Source: CAYNWK01 sp964400875 (lineage in GTDB: Bacteria > Chloroflexota > Anaerolineae > Anaerolineales > UBA4823). From it: a stretch of DNA of 13,574 nt. Positions within the stretch are counted from its first letter, which is position 1; each line of letters starts with the position of its first letter. Location: NCBI GenBank assembly GCA_964400875.1, contig CAYNWK010000116.1, forward strand, positions 1 through 13,574. The letters run 5' to 3'. Under the pieces are notes generated by a model. The model did not search any database. It was not told the origin of the DNA and saw nothing but the letters and a program-made list of their open reading frames with translations. The translations under genes were made by a program, and so were the position numbers. Shown one piece after another: positions 1-6,450 of this stretch.

Positions 1-896
1 TCCACCTCCGGCCATATGAGCAGTTCGGTTTTTTGATCAACGTTGCTCAAAAGACCTATGGCTTCTTCGAGCGCTTTCCAGATGTTATTCTCTCTGAAAT
101 GCGGTGGGATGGTCAGCTGCTTAGGACGAGCTCGCGCGGTAGGGAATGGCCATAGCGTGTTGGCCCGGTCGCAAGCGTGCAGCAGCAAACTTCTCAGGTG
201 CTGCTTTTGGTTATCGGGCAAGCCAAGTCCTTCGACCTTATTGATCAAGGTAAAGAGTACATACACTGCCCTTGGCAGATACACCGATAGCGCCTCCTCC
301 GCGTGGTGGCGGTCGGGATCGCTTGCCGGTGCGATGCGCTCCAAGGCTCTGGCTCGGTGCAACCCACTTGTGGCAAACCCGGCTGCCAGTTCCTGATCAG
401 CCTGGGTAGCCGGTCGCTCGCCGTTATCTCCGCAGTAAGGGCAGGCATAAATTACCCCGTATGGGGCTGCTGCTTCTCGCTCCCATAGGAAAGCCTGGGC
501 CTCGATCAATTGGCGGCATTGCTGGCAGAAAGTCTGGTAAAGCCCTCGAATATGCGGTTCGATGCGGTCTTCTCCTTTGCGAGAAGCTGCCAGCTCAGCG
601 AATGCGGCCTGCAATTCGTCTTGTTGTGGTGGATCTGCTGCTATCTCTAACAAGAATCGGTTGATCGGGTTGTTTGCCGCCACCAGCACACGATAACCCG
701 CCTGGGCGATCTCGATCGCCAGTTGTGGGGAGGCGCCGAATGGATCCAGTATCCATCCGTCTGGTTGATCGGTCTTGAGATCGTCCAGCCATGCTGCAGC
801 GATTCCGTCGGGGATTGGAGGCAGGAATCGTTCTAGCAATATTCTCCCCGTTTTGGTTCTACCCGGTCTAAAAGCTGGTGCTCTGCGCATAGTCAT
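1..896 (-). CDS. DNA methylase-like protein with inserted zinc ribbon, N-terminal part (runs off the left edge)
   Basis: An open frame of 298 codons on the minus strand runs from ATG at 896 to the window edge without a stop. It is visible only on reverse translation because its 3' end is missing. Residues 50-54 read L-D-P-F-G, followed by A-S-P and, about 20 residues later, V-A-A-N-N-P; this resembles motif I (D-P-F/D-P-x-x-G) of class I S-adenosylmethionine-dependent DNA methylases. Residues 124-127 (C-Q-Q-C) and 152-155 (C-P-Y-C-G) form two CxxC knuckles, a likely zinc ribbon, as in some Zn-ribbon adenine-specific DNA methylases. The catalytic (D/N)PP(Y/F) motif would lie beyond the edge, so activity cannot be judged. 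An in-frame TGA upstream limits the start to ATG 896 or ATG 890; neither has a good Shine-Dalgarno. It is divergent from the lipoprotein gene. The methylase call is an inference; that this is a coding gene is much surer. Confidence 0.7.
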   Translation of the reverse strand, partial: MTMRRAPAFRPGRTKTGRILLERFLPPIPDGIAAAWLDDLKTDQPDGWILDPFGASPQLAIEIAQAGYRVLVAANNPINRFLLEIAADPPQQDELQAAFAELAASRKGEDRIEPHIRGLYQTFCQQCRQLIEAQAFLWEREAAAPYGVIYACPYCGDNGERPATQADQELAAGFATSGLHRARALERIAPASDPDRHHAEEALSVYLPRAVYVLFTLINKVEGLGLPDNQKQHLRSLLLHACDRANTLWPFPTARARPKQLTIPPHFRENNIWKALEEAIGLLSNVDQKTELLIWPEV

Positions 897-937
897 TAAG
901 TATGGGTTTTTTTCTGCTTCTCAACTCAGGGAAGAAA

Positions 938-976
938 GGGGATGTTTGGGCGTATGAAGCCCACCCAAACACCTCC
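938..976. other. imperfect inverted repeat in the divergent intergenic region
   Basis: TGTTTGGG (943-950) is matched by CCCAAACA (964-971), and the arms extend outward to 938 and 976 with one mismatch (942/972) and one possible G-U pair (940/974). An alternative inner stem is GGGC (948-951) with GCCC (959-962). No T-run follows on either strand, so it is not a standard terminator. It lies in the probable 5' leader of the minus-strand methylase-like gene and could be an operator or a leader hairpin. Confidence 0.4.
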
Positions 977-1004
977 ACTTTCTCGGAGAACTGCGTAACT
1001 CCTA

Positions 1005-1032
1005 AGTATAATGAGTTTTACGAAAAATACAA
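1005..1032 (-). promoter_or_regulatory. candidate promoter for the methylase-like gene
   Basis: Read on the minus strand, TTGTAT (1032-1027) and TATACT (1010-1005) are 16 bp apart and resemble sigma-70 -35 and -10 boxes. Transcription would begin near 998, leaving a leader of about 100 nt that contains the imperfect hairpin at 938-976. This is a pattern match only. Confidence 0.35.
1007..1012 (+). promoter_or_regulatory. candidate -10 box (TATAAT) for the lipoprotein gene
   Basis: A perfect TATAAT lies 77 bp before the lipoprotein start. There is no convincing -35 box at 16-18 bp and no TGn extension. It overlaps the candidate minus-strand -10 box on the same bases, so the two promoters would exclude each other if both are real. 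Confidence 0.35.
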
Positions 1033-1056
1033 TTAATCCCGACCATCTCATACGAA

Positions 1057-1075
1057 GAGATTGAGGGTCAATCTC
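1057..1075. promoter_or_regulatory. perfect 8-bp inverted repeat with 3-nt spacer in the leader of the lipoprotein gene
   Basis: GAGATTGA (1057-1064) and TCAATCTC (1068-1075) are exact reverse complements separated by GGG. The repeat ends 14 bp before the ATG at 1090 and directly precedes the AGGA Shine-Dalgarno (1080-1083). It lies downstream of the TATAAT candidate, so it could be a repressor operator or an RNA hairpin near the ribosome site. Confidence 0.45.
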
Positions 1076-1089
1076 GCCCAGGAAATAAA

Positions 1090-2412
1090 ATGAGTAAATT
1101 TCTGAACAGATCTCGTCTGTGGATTTTCTTAGGAGTCTTGGTTTTTACCATGCTGGCGTGTAACGTAATCGCAGGTCCAGCCTCCAAACCTTCCATTCCT
1201 CAAGATCTTTCCGAACAGGCGTCGAACACACCGCTGCCACCAACGCCGACTTTAGAATCGACAACGACCCCGGTTCCTTCCCTTGTACCTACCCAGGTCG
1301 ACCCCGTCTGTGTTCCTTCCGGATCTTCACCCGATTTGGCGGATGGTGATTTCGATTCCTATCCCACTGCAGTGCTCGACTTTCTTAACCAGGGAGGCTC
1401 ACCAGATCAGTTGGATGCAGCTCTTTACGAAGCCGGCGTAGCGAACCAGCCTGTGAGTGTAGCCTCCGCAGACCTGACCGGGGATCAAAAGATCGACGTC
1501 ATCGTATCGATCTACAACCCTGCTTCTCAAACAATCGCTCCACCTGGAAAATTATTGGTCTACACCTGCCAGGAAAGTCGTTATTCCCTCGGCTACGAAA
1601 TCGAATCACAGGAGAATTGGGGAGCGCCTCAGATCCATTTCATACAAGATATGAACGCTGATGGTCAAGACGAAATCGTCACTAGTTCTACTATTTGCGG
1701 TGCCCATACCTGTTTCGAACGGGTGCAGATCCTGATGTGGGATGGAGATAGCTTCACAAACCGGCTGGAGGGATCGACTGCCGAGCTTCCCTATCCCGAC
1801 GTGCGCATCTCCGATGAAAATAGCGACGGGGTTTATGCGTTGGAAGTTTCCGCCAGCGGCTTTGGTTCCGTCGGCGCCGGTCCTCCAAGGGGTGAAACCT
1901 GGGTGTGGTCTTACAATATTGAGCAAAATCTCTGGGAAAAGACCGACGAAATCCTGGCTGAATCAAACTATCGTATCCACGTTCTGCACGACGCCGACCT
2001 GGCGGCGCTGCAAGGCGACTACGATGAAGCGTTGCTTCTTTATGGTCGGGTTCTCTCAGACTCGACGATAGAAGACTGGCTTGATCCGGTGAGGGAAAAA
2101 GCGAACCTAAGCGCTTATGCTCTGTTCAAAACCGGCGTCATCCACTATTTACGCGGTGAAACAGATCTTGGCGCGGCCACCTTTGGTCAACTGCGTAGCG
2201 CTTACCCGCCCCCGGACGAGGGATCTGCTTATGCCCGGCTGGCGGATGTATTTCAAGCCGCCTATGCTTCTGGAGATCTATCCGCAGGATGCCAGGCGGT
2301 GCAGGGTTGGGCAGAAGAGAATACCTCCCAGGTTTTAATGCCGCTTGGGCCAGAGACCTTCGGCTACGGCAACCCACAGGTTGAACCCGAAGATGTTTGC
2401 CCGTGGGATTAA
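1090..2412 (+). CDS. exported lipoprotein with acidic (calcium-binding-like) loops and TPR-like C-terminus
   Basis: A 440-residue protein. Residues 1-24 form a lipoprotein signal: basic start (K3, R7, R9), hydrophobic core, and a lipobox M-L-A-C with the lipidated cysteine at 24. A Pro/Thr/Ser-rich linker (about 47-68) follows, typical of proteins held off the membrane. The middle part has three Asp-rich loops near 128-136, 187-194 and 242-248 (D-x-x-x-D, D-x-N-x-D-G, D-x-N-x-D-G), like EF-hand or FG-GAP/VCBS loops that bind Ca2+. Residues about 300-400 contain TPR-like helical text with A-L-Q-G-D-Y-D-E-A-L near 305-314. Cysteines at 74, 160, 203, 208, 401 and 437 could form disulphides outside the cell. 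AGGA at 1080-1083 with 6-nt spacing supports ATG 1090. It is a single gene between divergent and convergent neighbours. I do not recognise a named family; its role is unknown, possibly binding of a surface ligand. Confidence 0.85.
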   Translation: MSKFLNRSRLWIFLGVLVFTMLACNVIAGPASKPSIPQDLSEQASNTPLPPTPTLESTTTPVPSLVPTQVDPVCVPSGSSPDLADGDFDSYPTAVLDFLNQGGSPDQLDAALYEAGVANQPVSVASADLTGDQKIDVIVSIYNPASQTIAPPGKLLVYTCQESRYSLGYEIESQENWGAPQIHFIQDMNADGQDEIVTSSTICGAHTCFERVQILMWDGDSFTNRLEGSTAELPYPDVRISDENSDGVYALEVSASGFGSVGAGPPRGETWVWSYNIEQNLWEKTDEILAESNYRIHVLHDADLAALQGDYDEALLLYGRVLSDSTIEDWLDPVREKANLSAYALFKTGVIHYLRGETDLGAATFGQLRSAYPPPDEGSAYARLADVFQAAYASGDLSAGCQAVQGWAEENTSQVLMPLGPETFGYGNPQVEPEDVCPWD

Positions 2413-2425
2413 TTACGTCGTAATT
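2411..2425. other. perfect 15-bp palindrome over the lipoprotein stop codon
   Basis: AATTACG-T-CGTAATT is a perfect palindrome with a single central base; it includes the last two bases of the TAA stop. There is no T-run after it, so evidence for a terminator is weak. It lies in the 50-bp gap between the convergent lipoprotein and pyruvate kinase genes, where a bidirectional transcription stop would be expected. No better terminator is visible there. Confidence 0.35.
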
Positions 2426-2462
2426 TGTGTAGATACGGAATGGCTGCTCGTCGATGATGCAA

Positions 2463-3938
2463 TTATCGATCCTCTCTGATAGTATGCAACAAGGCGATAT
2501 TCGGTGGGCGCATCGCGCCGACAGGAAAACCGGATATCAAGACGACCTGTTGCCCCTTTTGAAGCGGCGTGTAGGCGACAATGGTTTCTTCAACCCGTTC
2601 TAACATATCTTCCAGCGTATCGGCGTATGGTACTAAATAGGGAGTGACGCCCCAGAGTAAGGGCAGCTGCCGGTAAGTATACTCGACCGGGGTAAATGCC
2701 AGGATCGGCGCGACTGGCCTGGCTTTTGCCATTAAATGAGCAGTGCGCCCGGTTTGGGTGAATACTGCGATGGCGGCCACGTTACGGTCGTGAGCCAGCT
2801 CGCGGGCTGCGCGCGTGATCGAAAGTGCATCGTCGTGCGTCGAAACACCCAGGGCGATCTCATCCGAGGCCGCATCCCCTAACTCGCCATGCCAGTGGCC
2901 CCACTTATCCAGCTGTGCCTCCGCCGCTCTAATGATCGCGTCCATGATTTCCACGGATTGCACCGGATATTGGCCAATCGCCGTTTCTCCGGAAAGCATC
3001 ACGGCATCCGTGCCGTCGAAGATTGCGTTTGCCACGTCAGAAGCTTCCGCTCGCGTCGGGCGTGGGTTATGGATCATCGAGTCCAGCATCTGAGTGGCGG
3101 TGATCACAACCTTGGCATGCTGGTTGGCAGATTCGATGATCCGTTTTTGAGCGATGGGCACTGCTTCTGGTGACATTTCCACGCCGAGATCGCCTCTGGC
3201 AACCATCACGCCGTCGGAAACTTCGACGATCGCTGTCAGGTTATCCAGCGCTTCCGGTCGTTCCAGCTTGGAGATAATGAGCGTGTGTTTATTTTCCGGG
3301 TTAAAGCGAGCGATCTTCTGCCGGAGGCTGACGACGTCGTTGGAGTGGCGAACAAAGGACATCGCGATAGCATCCACCTCGTGTTCGAGCCCAAAAGCCA
3401 GGTCTTCTTCATCCTTCTCGGTTAGCGCTCGGATATTGAGCTTAGCGCCAGGCACGTTGACCCCCTTATGGGGTTTGAGTTCGCCGCCTAAAACCACGTT
3501 CGTATCAATCGTCGTCTCATCCACACCAACGACGACCAGCTCCAGGTTGCCGTCGTCAAGCAGTATTCGTCCTCCCGGACGCACGTTATCCGGGAGATCG
3601 TGGTAGTCCACCGAGACCATTTGATCATCGCCCAGGACATGTTGTGTAGTCAGCTTGAAGCTCTGACCTTGCTCGAGGATTATGCTGCCGCCCCTGATCT
3701 CACCGGTGCGGATTTTGGGGCCTTGCAAGTCTTGCATAACCATCACCGGATGGTTCAACCGTTTGCTCACCTCACGTATGAGCCGAATACGGTTTTCATG
3801 ATCGTCATGGGTCCCGTGTGAGAAGTTAAGCCGGAAAACGTTTACACCCGATTTGATCAATCGTTCGATGATCGTCTCTTCACCGCATGCAGGACCGAGT
3901 GTGGCGACGATTTTTGTTCGTCTTTCCCGTCTTTCCAT
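2463..3938 (-). CDS. pyk: pyruvate kinase
   Basis: Cytosolic glycolytic enzyme: phosphoenolpyruvate + ADP to pyruvate + ATP. The 491-residue length is normal. Family motifs appear in order: K-I-V-A-T-L-G-P (9-16), F-R-L-N-F-S-H-G (35-42), D-L-Q-G-P-K-I-R-T-G (70-79), the B-domain, then I-S-K-L-E with the catalytic lysine K224 and metal ligand E226, A-R-G-D-L-G with D250, and T-A-T-Q-M-L with T282. The C-terminal domain (about 365-490) is complete. K75 sits where muscle pyruvate kinase has E117, with L71/Q72 before it; by family knowledge this predicts a K+-independent enzyme. A strong AAGGAG (3949-3944) sits 5 nt before the ATG. It is the last gene of the operon, 70 bp after the CoA-transferase gene. 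The AMP or sugar-phosphate effector cannot be read with confidence. The family call is firm. Confidence 0.97.
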   Translation of the reverse strand: MERRERRTKIVATLGPACGEETIIERLIKSGVNVFRLNFSHGTHDDHENRIRLIREVSKRLNHPVMVMQDLQGPKIRTGEIRGGSIILEQGQSFKLTTQHVLGDDQMVSVDYHDLPDNVRPGGRILLDDGNLELVVVGVDETTIDTNVVLGGELKPHKGVNVPGAKLNIRALTEKDEEDLAFGLEHEVDAIAMSFVRHSNDVVSLRQKIARFNPENKHTLIISKLERPEALDNLTAIVEVSDGVMVARGDLGVEMSPEAVPIAQKRIIESANQHAKVVITATQMLDSMIHNPRPTRAEASDVANAIFDGTDAVMLSGETAIGQYPVQSVEIMDAIIRAAEAQLDKWGHWHGELGDAASDEIALGVSTHDDALSITRAARELAHDRNVAAIAVFTQTGRTAHLMAKARPVAPILAFTPVEYTYRQLPLLWGVTPYLVPYADTLEDMLERVEETIVAYTPLQKGQQVVLISGFPVGAMRPPNIALLHTIREDR

Positions 3939-3993
3939 AATAGCTCCTTAATAACCCGCGGCGCACATCAAATCTAGCCGGTCCAGGTTCAAC

Positions 3994-4010
3994 AGACGCA
4001 GTTAGCGTCT
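3994..4010 (-). other. small hairpin overlapping the CoA-transferase stop codon
   Basis: AGACGC (3994-3999) and GCGTCT (4005-4010) form a perfect 6-bp stem with a 5-nt loop, overlapping the TAG stop (4011-4009) of the upstream gene. Downstream on the minus strand there is only a short GTTG, no T-run. It may be a weak attenuator or an mRNA processing/stability element between the CoA-transferase and pyruvate kinase genes. Confidence 0.35.
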
Positions 4011-5301
4011 AGATGTAATTTAACGCTCGTGCCTGACGTGTTAAATCCTCTCGGAATTCGGGATGGGCGATGTTGATCAAACCGGTAGCCCGCTCCCGAA
4101 TCGACTTTCCGTACAAGTCGGAAACTCCGTATTCGGTCACGACGTAACGGACGTGATTGCGGGTCGTGACAACGCCCGCGCCTTGCTTCAGCATCGGGAC
4201 AATACGGCTGAACTGTTTGGCTGTGCTTGGAAGAGCAATGATCGGAACGCCCTCCTTCGCGCGGGAAGCTCCGTAGATGAAATCCAGTTGTCCTCCCACG
4301 CCACTGTAAAGCTTCGGGCCGATGCTGTCCGCGCATACCTGCCCAGTCAGGTCGATCTCGATAGCTGAATTGATCGCCACCATGCGGTCATTCTGGGCGA
4401 TCACGAAAGGGTCGTTGACGTATTCGGTTGGGTGCAGTTCGATTAATGGGTTATCGTCGACCCAATCGTACAATCGTTTTGTTCCTAAGATGAAACCGGC
4501 GATAATTTTCCCCGGATGCAGCGTCTTACGCGCGTTGGTCAATACGCCGGCGTCAACCAGGTCGATCACGCCATCGGAGAACAACTCGGTGTGTACACCC
4601 AGATCCTTCTTCTCAAATAAATATTGGAGAACTGCATCGGGGATAGCCCCAATCCCCATCTGCATCGTTGCACCGTCGGGGATCAACTTCACGATATTCT
4701 TTGCAATCCTCTCAATCACCTCGGAAGACTCGCCGCCCATAGCCATCTCGGTCAACGGGTAATCCACCGGGACAATGTAATCGAGTTTGCTCACATGGAT
4801 GAACGAATCCCCCAGGGTCCGGGGCATTTGCTGGTTTACTTCCGCGACGATCACCCTGGCTGACTCTGCCGGACTTTTGGTCAGGCCTACTTCGACGCCA
4901 AAGCTGCAAAATCCATAGTTATCCGGAGGCGAAAGATGAACCAGAGCGATGTCTAATGGAAGGTGGCCTTCTCTGAATAGCAGGGTGAACTCGGAAAGCA
5001 TTACCGGCGTGAAATCTGCCCTGCCCTCCTGGACTGCGTGGCGGATATTATGGCTGATGAACATTGTATTGACTTTTAGATGGTTTTCCATCGCCGGGCT
5101 GACGTAATCAGCGGGGCCGACGCTCAAAGCTTGAACGATTTCAACATCCTCCAGTTTTGGGGCGTAGTCCACCAAAGCAGCCAGGAGTTCTTGGGGTACC
5201 GAGCAGTTCCCGGTGAGGAAGACCCGGTTGCCGGATCGAATCACCCGTACGGCGTCCTCCACGGAGACGATCCGTGATTCATATACATCTCTCCAGCTCA
5301 T
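4009..5301 (-). CDS. acetyl-CoA hydrolase/transferase family protein (4-hydroxybutyrate/acyl CoA-transferase type)
   Basis: A 430-residue protein of the class I CoA-transferase family that includes 4-hydroxybutyrate and butyryl-CoA:acetate CoA-transferases. Visible markers: M-G-I-G-A-I-P-D (215-222); V-H-T-E-L-F-S-D-G (236-244), in which E239 matches the glutamate that carries the CoA thioester; G-G-Q-L-D-F-I-Y-G (336-344), the usual C-domain glycine-rich loop; and V-T-E-Y-G-V-S-D-L (388-396). It probably moves CoA between an acyl-CoA and acetate or another carboxylate in the cytosol; the actual acid cannot be told from sequence. The ATG (5301-5299) overlaps the alanine dehydrogenase stop in an ATGA, and GGGGG (5312-5308) lies 6 nt before it, so the two are probably translationally coupled. 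In this operon it may release acetate or a similar product with energy conserved as CoA thioester. Succinyl-CoA:acetate transferase is another possibility. Confidence 0.88.
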   Translation of the reverse strand: MSWRDVYESRIVSVEDAVRVIRSGNRVFLTGNCSVPQELLAALVDYAPKLEDVEIVQALSVGPADYVSPAMENHLKVNTMFISHNIRHAVQEGRADFTPVMLSEFTLLFREGHLPLDIALVHLSPPDNYGFCSFGVEVGLTKSPAESARVIVAEVNQQMPRTLGDSFIHVSKLDYIVPVDYPLTEMAMGGESSEVIERIAKNIVKLIPDGATMQMGIGAIPDAVLQYLFEKKDLGVHTELFSDGVIDLVDAGVLTNARKTLHPGKIIAGFILGTKRLYDWVDDNPLIELHPTEYVNDPFVIAQNDRMVAINSAIEIDLTGQVCADSIGPKLYSGVGGQLDFIYGASRAKEGVPIIALPSTAKQFSRIVPMLKQGAGVVTTRNHVRYVVTEYGVSDLYGKSIRERATGLINIAHPEFREDLTRQARALNYI

Positions 5302-6395
5302 GCCTCACCCCCATGGTTGTTGGCAGGCAAGTAGGATAAATGCACTTCTTTACCTTGGTGAGTCATGACTGCACGTTCGATAGCCGGGTTTTCCGCGATG
5401 GCGGCTTCAACGCCTTTATTGGCAATTTCCAGGATGTACGGAAACGCAGCATTTAAAAAGGCATGTGTAGCGGTGCGCGCCACCACCCCGGGCATGTTCG
5501 GCACGCAGTAGTGAATTACGCCTTCTTCGATAAAGGTAGGGTGTTCGTGGGTGGTCGGTCGAGAAGTCTCAACACAGCCGCCCTCATCGATGCTTATATC
5601 CATGATGATCGCCCTTGGTTTCATGGCGCGGACCATATCGCGAGTCACCACGATGGGCGTGCGCTTACCGGGAACCAGGACTGCTCCAACGACTACGTCA
5701 GCATACGCGCAGGCCCTTGCAACGTTAAATGGATTGGAGATCATCGTAACCACGGTGGGATACCGTTCCTGGATGCGAACAAGCGCCTGGATATCCTTAT
5801 CGAGCACCGTAACGTGGGCGCCCAGTCCCAGGAAGGCGCGCGTCGCGCCGCTGCCTGCCACGCCAACACCGATAATGACAACTTCTGCCGGGGGAACACC
5901 AACCACGCCGCCTAGCAGGATGCCTTTGCCGCCAGAATCGTTTTGCATGATCCGCGCGGCTTCTTGGGCAGACATCACCCCTCCGATCTCAGCTAGTGGT
6001 CGTCGAACCGGCACACTGCCGTCCTGCAGCTGGATTTGCTCGTATGCGATGGCGGTGATATCGTTGGTCAGTAAATGGTCGATTTTCTCCAGCCGGGCCG
6101 AGGCGAGATGCAGCAAGCCGGCGAGAGTCGTCCCAGGGCGCAGCCATTCAAGCTCCTCTTGTATCGGTCGGGCGACTTTCAACAATAGATCGGCTCGGCC
6201 GAACACTTCGTGAGGGGAATAGGCGATGCGCGCGCCGGATAGTTCGAAATCATTGTCGCTGAACCCGGCCCCTAAACCGGCGTTGTGCTCGACAAAGCAC
6301 TGATGTCCGTGCTCGCTCAGCATCTTCACGCTGGCAGGCGTGAGTCCAACACGAAATTCAAATGGGCGTCGTTCTTTTGGAATTCCGATGTTCAT
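5298..6395 (-). CDS. ald: alanine dehydrogenase
   Basis: Reaction: L-alanine + NAD+ + water to pyruvate + ammonia + NADH, in the cytosol. The 365 residues match the usual length of about 370. N-terminal text M-N-I-G-I-P-K-E is typical. Substrate residues are in register with characterised enzymes: R15, K73 (L-L-K-V) and the catalytic H96 (L-L-H-L-A-S). The Rossmann NAD site is I-I-G-V-G-V-A-G-S-G-A (174-184), with D199-K-D at the end of the second strand pointing to NAD+ rather than NADP+. Further signatures are D-I-S-I-D-E-G-G-C near 270-278, and V-P-N-M-P-G-V-V-A-R-T-A-T near 299-311. GAGGAAA (6410-6404) precedes the ATG. It follows the aminotransferase gene after 55 bp, a gap holding a small AGCTC/GAGCT repeat (6422-6440), and overlaps the next gene by 4 bp. 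A catabolic role, feeding pyruvate and NADH, fits the context. Confidence 0.95.
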   Translation of the reverse strand: MNIGIPKERRPFEFRVGLTPASVKMLSEHGHQCFVEHNAGLGAGFSDNDFELSGARIAYSPHEVFGRADLLLKVARPIQEELEWLRPGTTLAGLLHLASARLEKIDHLLTNDITAIAYEQIQLQDGSVPVRRPLAEIGGVMSAQEAARIMQNDSGGKGILLGGVVGVPPAEVVIIGVGVAGSGATRAFLGLGAHVTVLDKDIQALVRIQERYPTVVTMISNPFNVARACAYADVVVGAVLVPGKRTPIVVTRDMVRAMKPRAIIMDISIDEGGCVETSRPTTHEHPTFIEEGVIHYCVPNMPGVVARTATHAFLNAAFPYILEIANKGVEAAIAENPAIERAVMTHQGKEVHLSYLPANNHGGEA

Positions 6396-6450
6396 GTTCG
6401 TAATTTCCTCGTGAATCGCTTAGCTCCTGAAAACAGAGCTGGATTGATGT

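Noticed and set aside
43..957. Several short frames on both strands in the first kilobase
   Set aside because: One continuous minus-strand frame from 896 to the window edge, with methylase-like and zinc-ribbon motifs, explains the region; the short frames are its shadows.
3154..3606. 150-codon plus-strand frame, Ser-rich
   Set aside because: Antisense to the conserved core of pyruvate kinase; low-complexity composition typical of a shadow frame.
3994..4010. Rho-independent terminator after the CoA-transferase gene
   Set aside because: The stem is only 6 bp and no T-run follows, and pyruvate kinase continues on the same strand 70 bp later; kept only as a hairpin.
5551..6213. 220-codon open frame on the plus strand
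   Set aside because: It lies wholly antisense to alanine dehydrogenase, is Ser/Thr/Arg-rich and has no recognisable motif; it reflects codon bias of the real gene.
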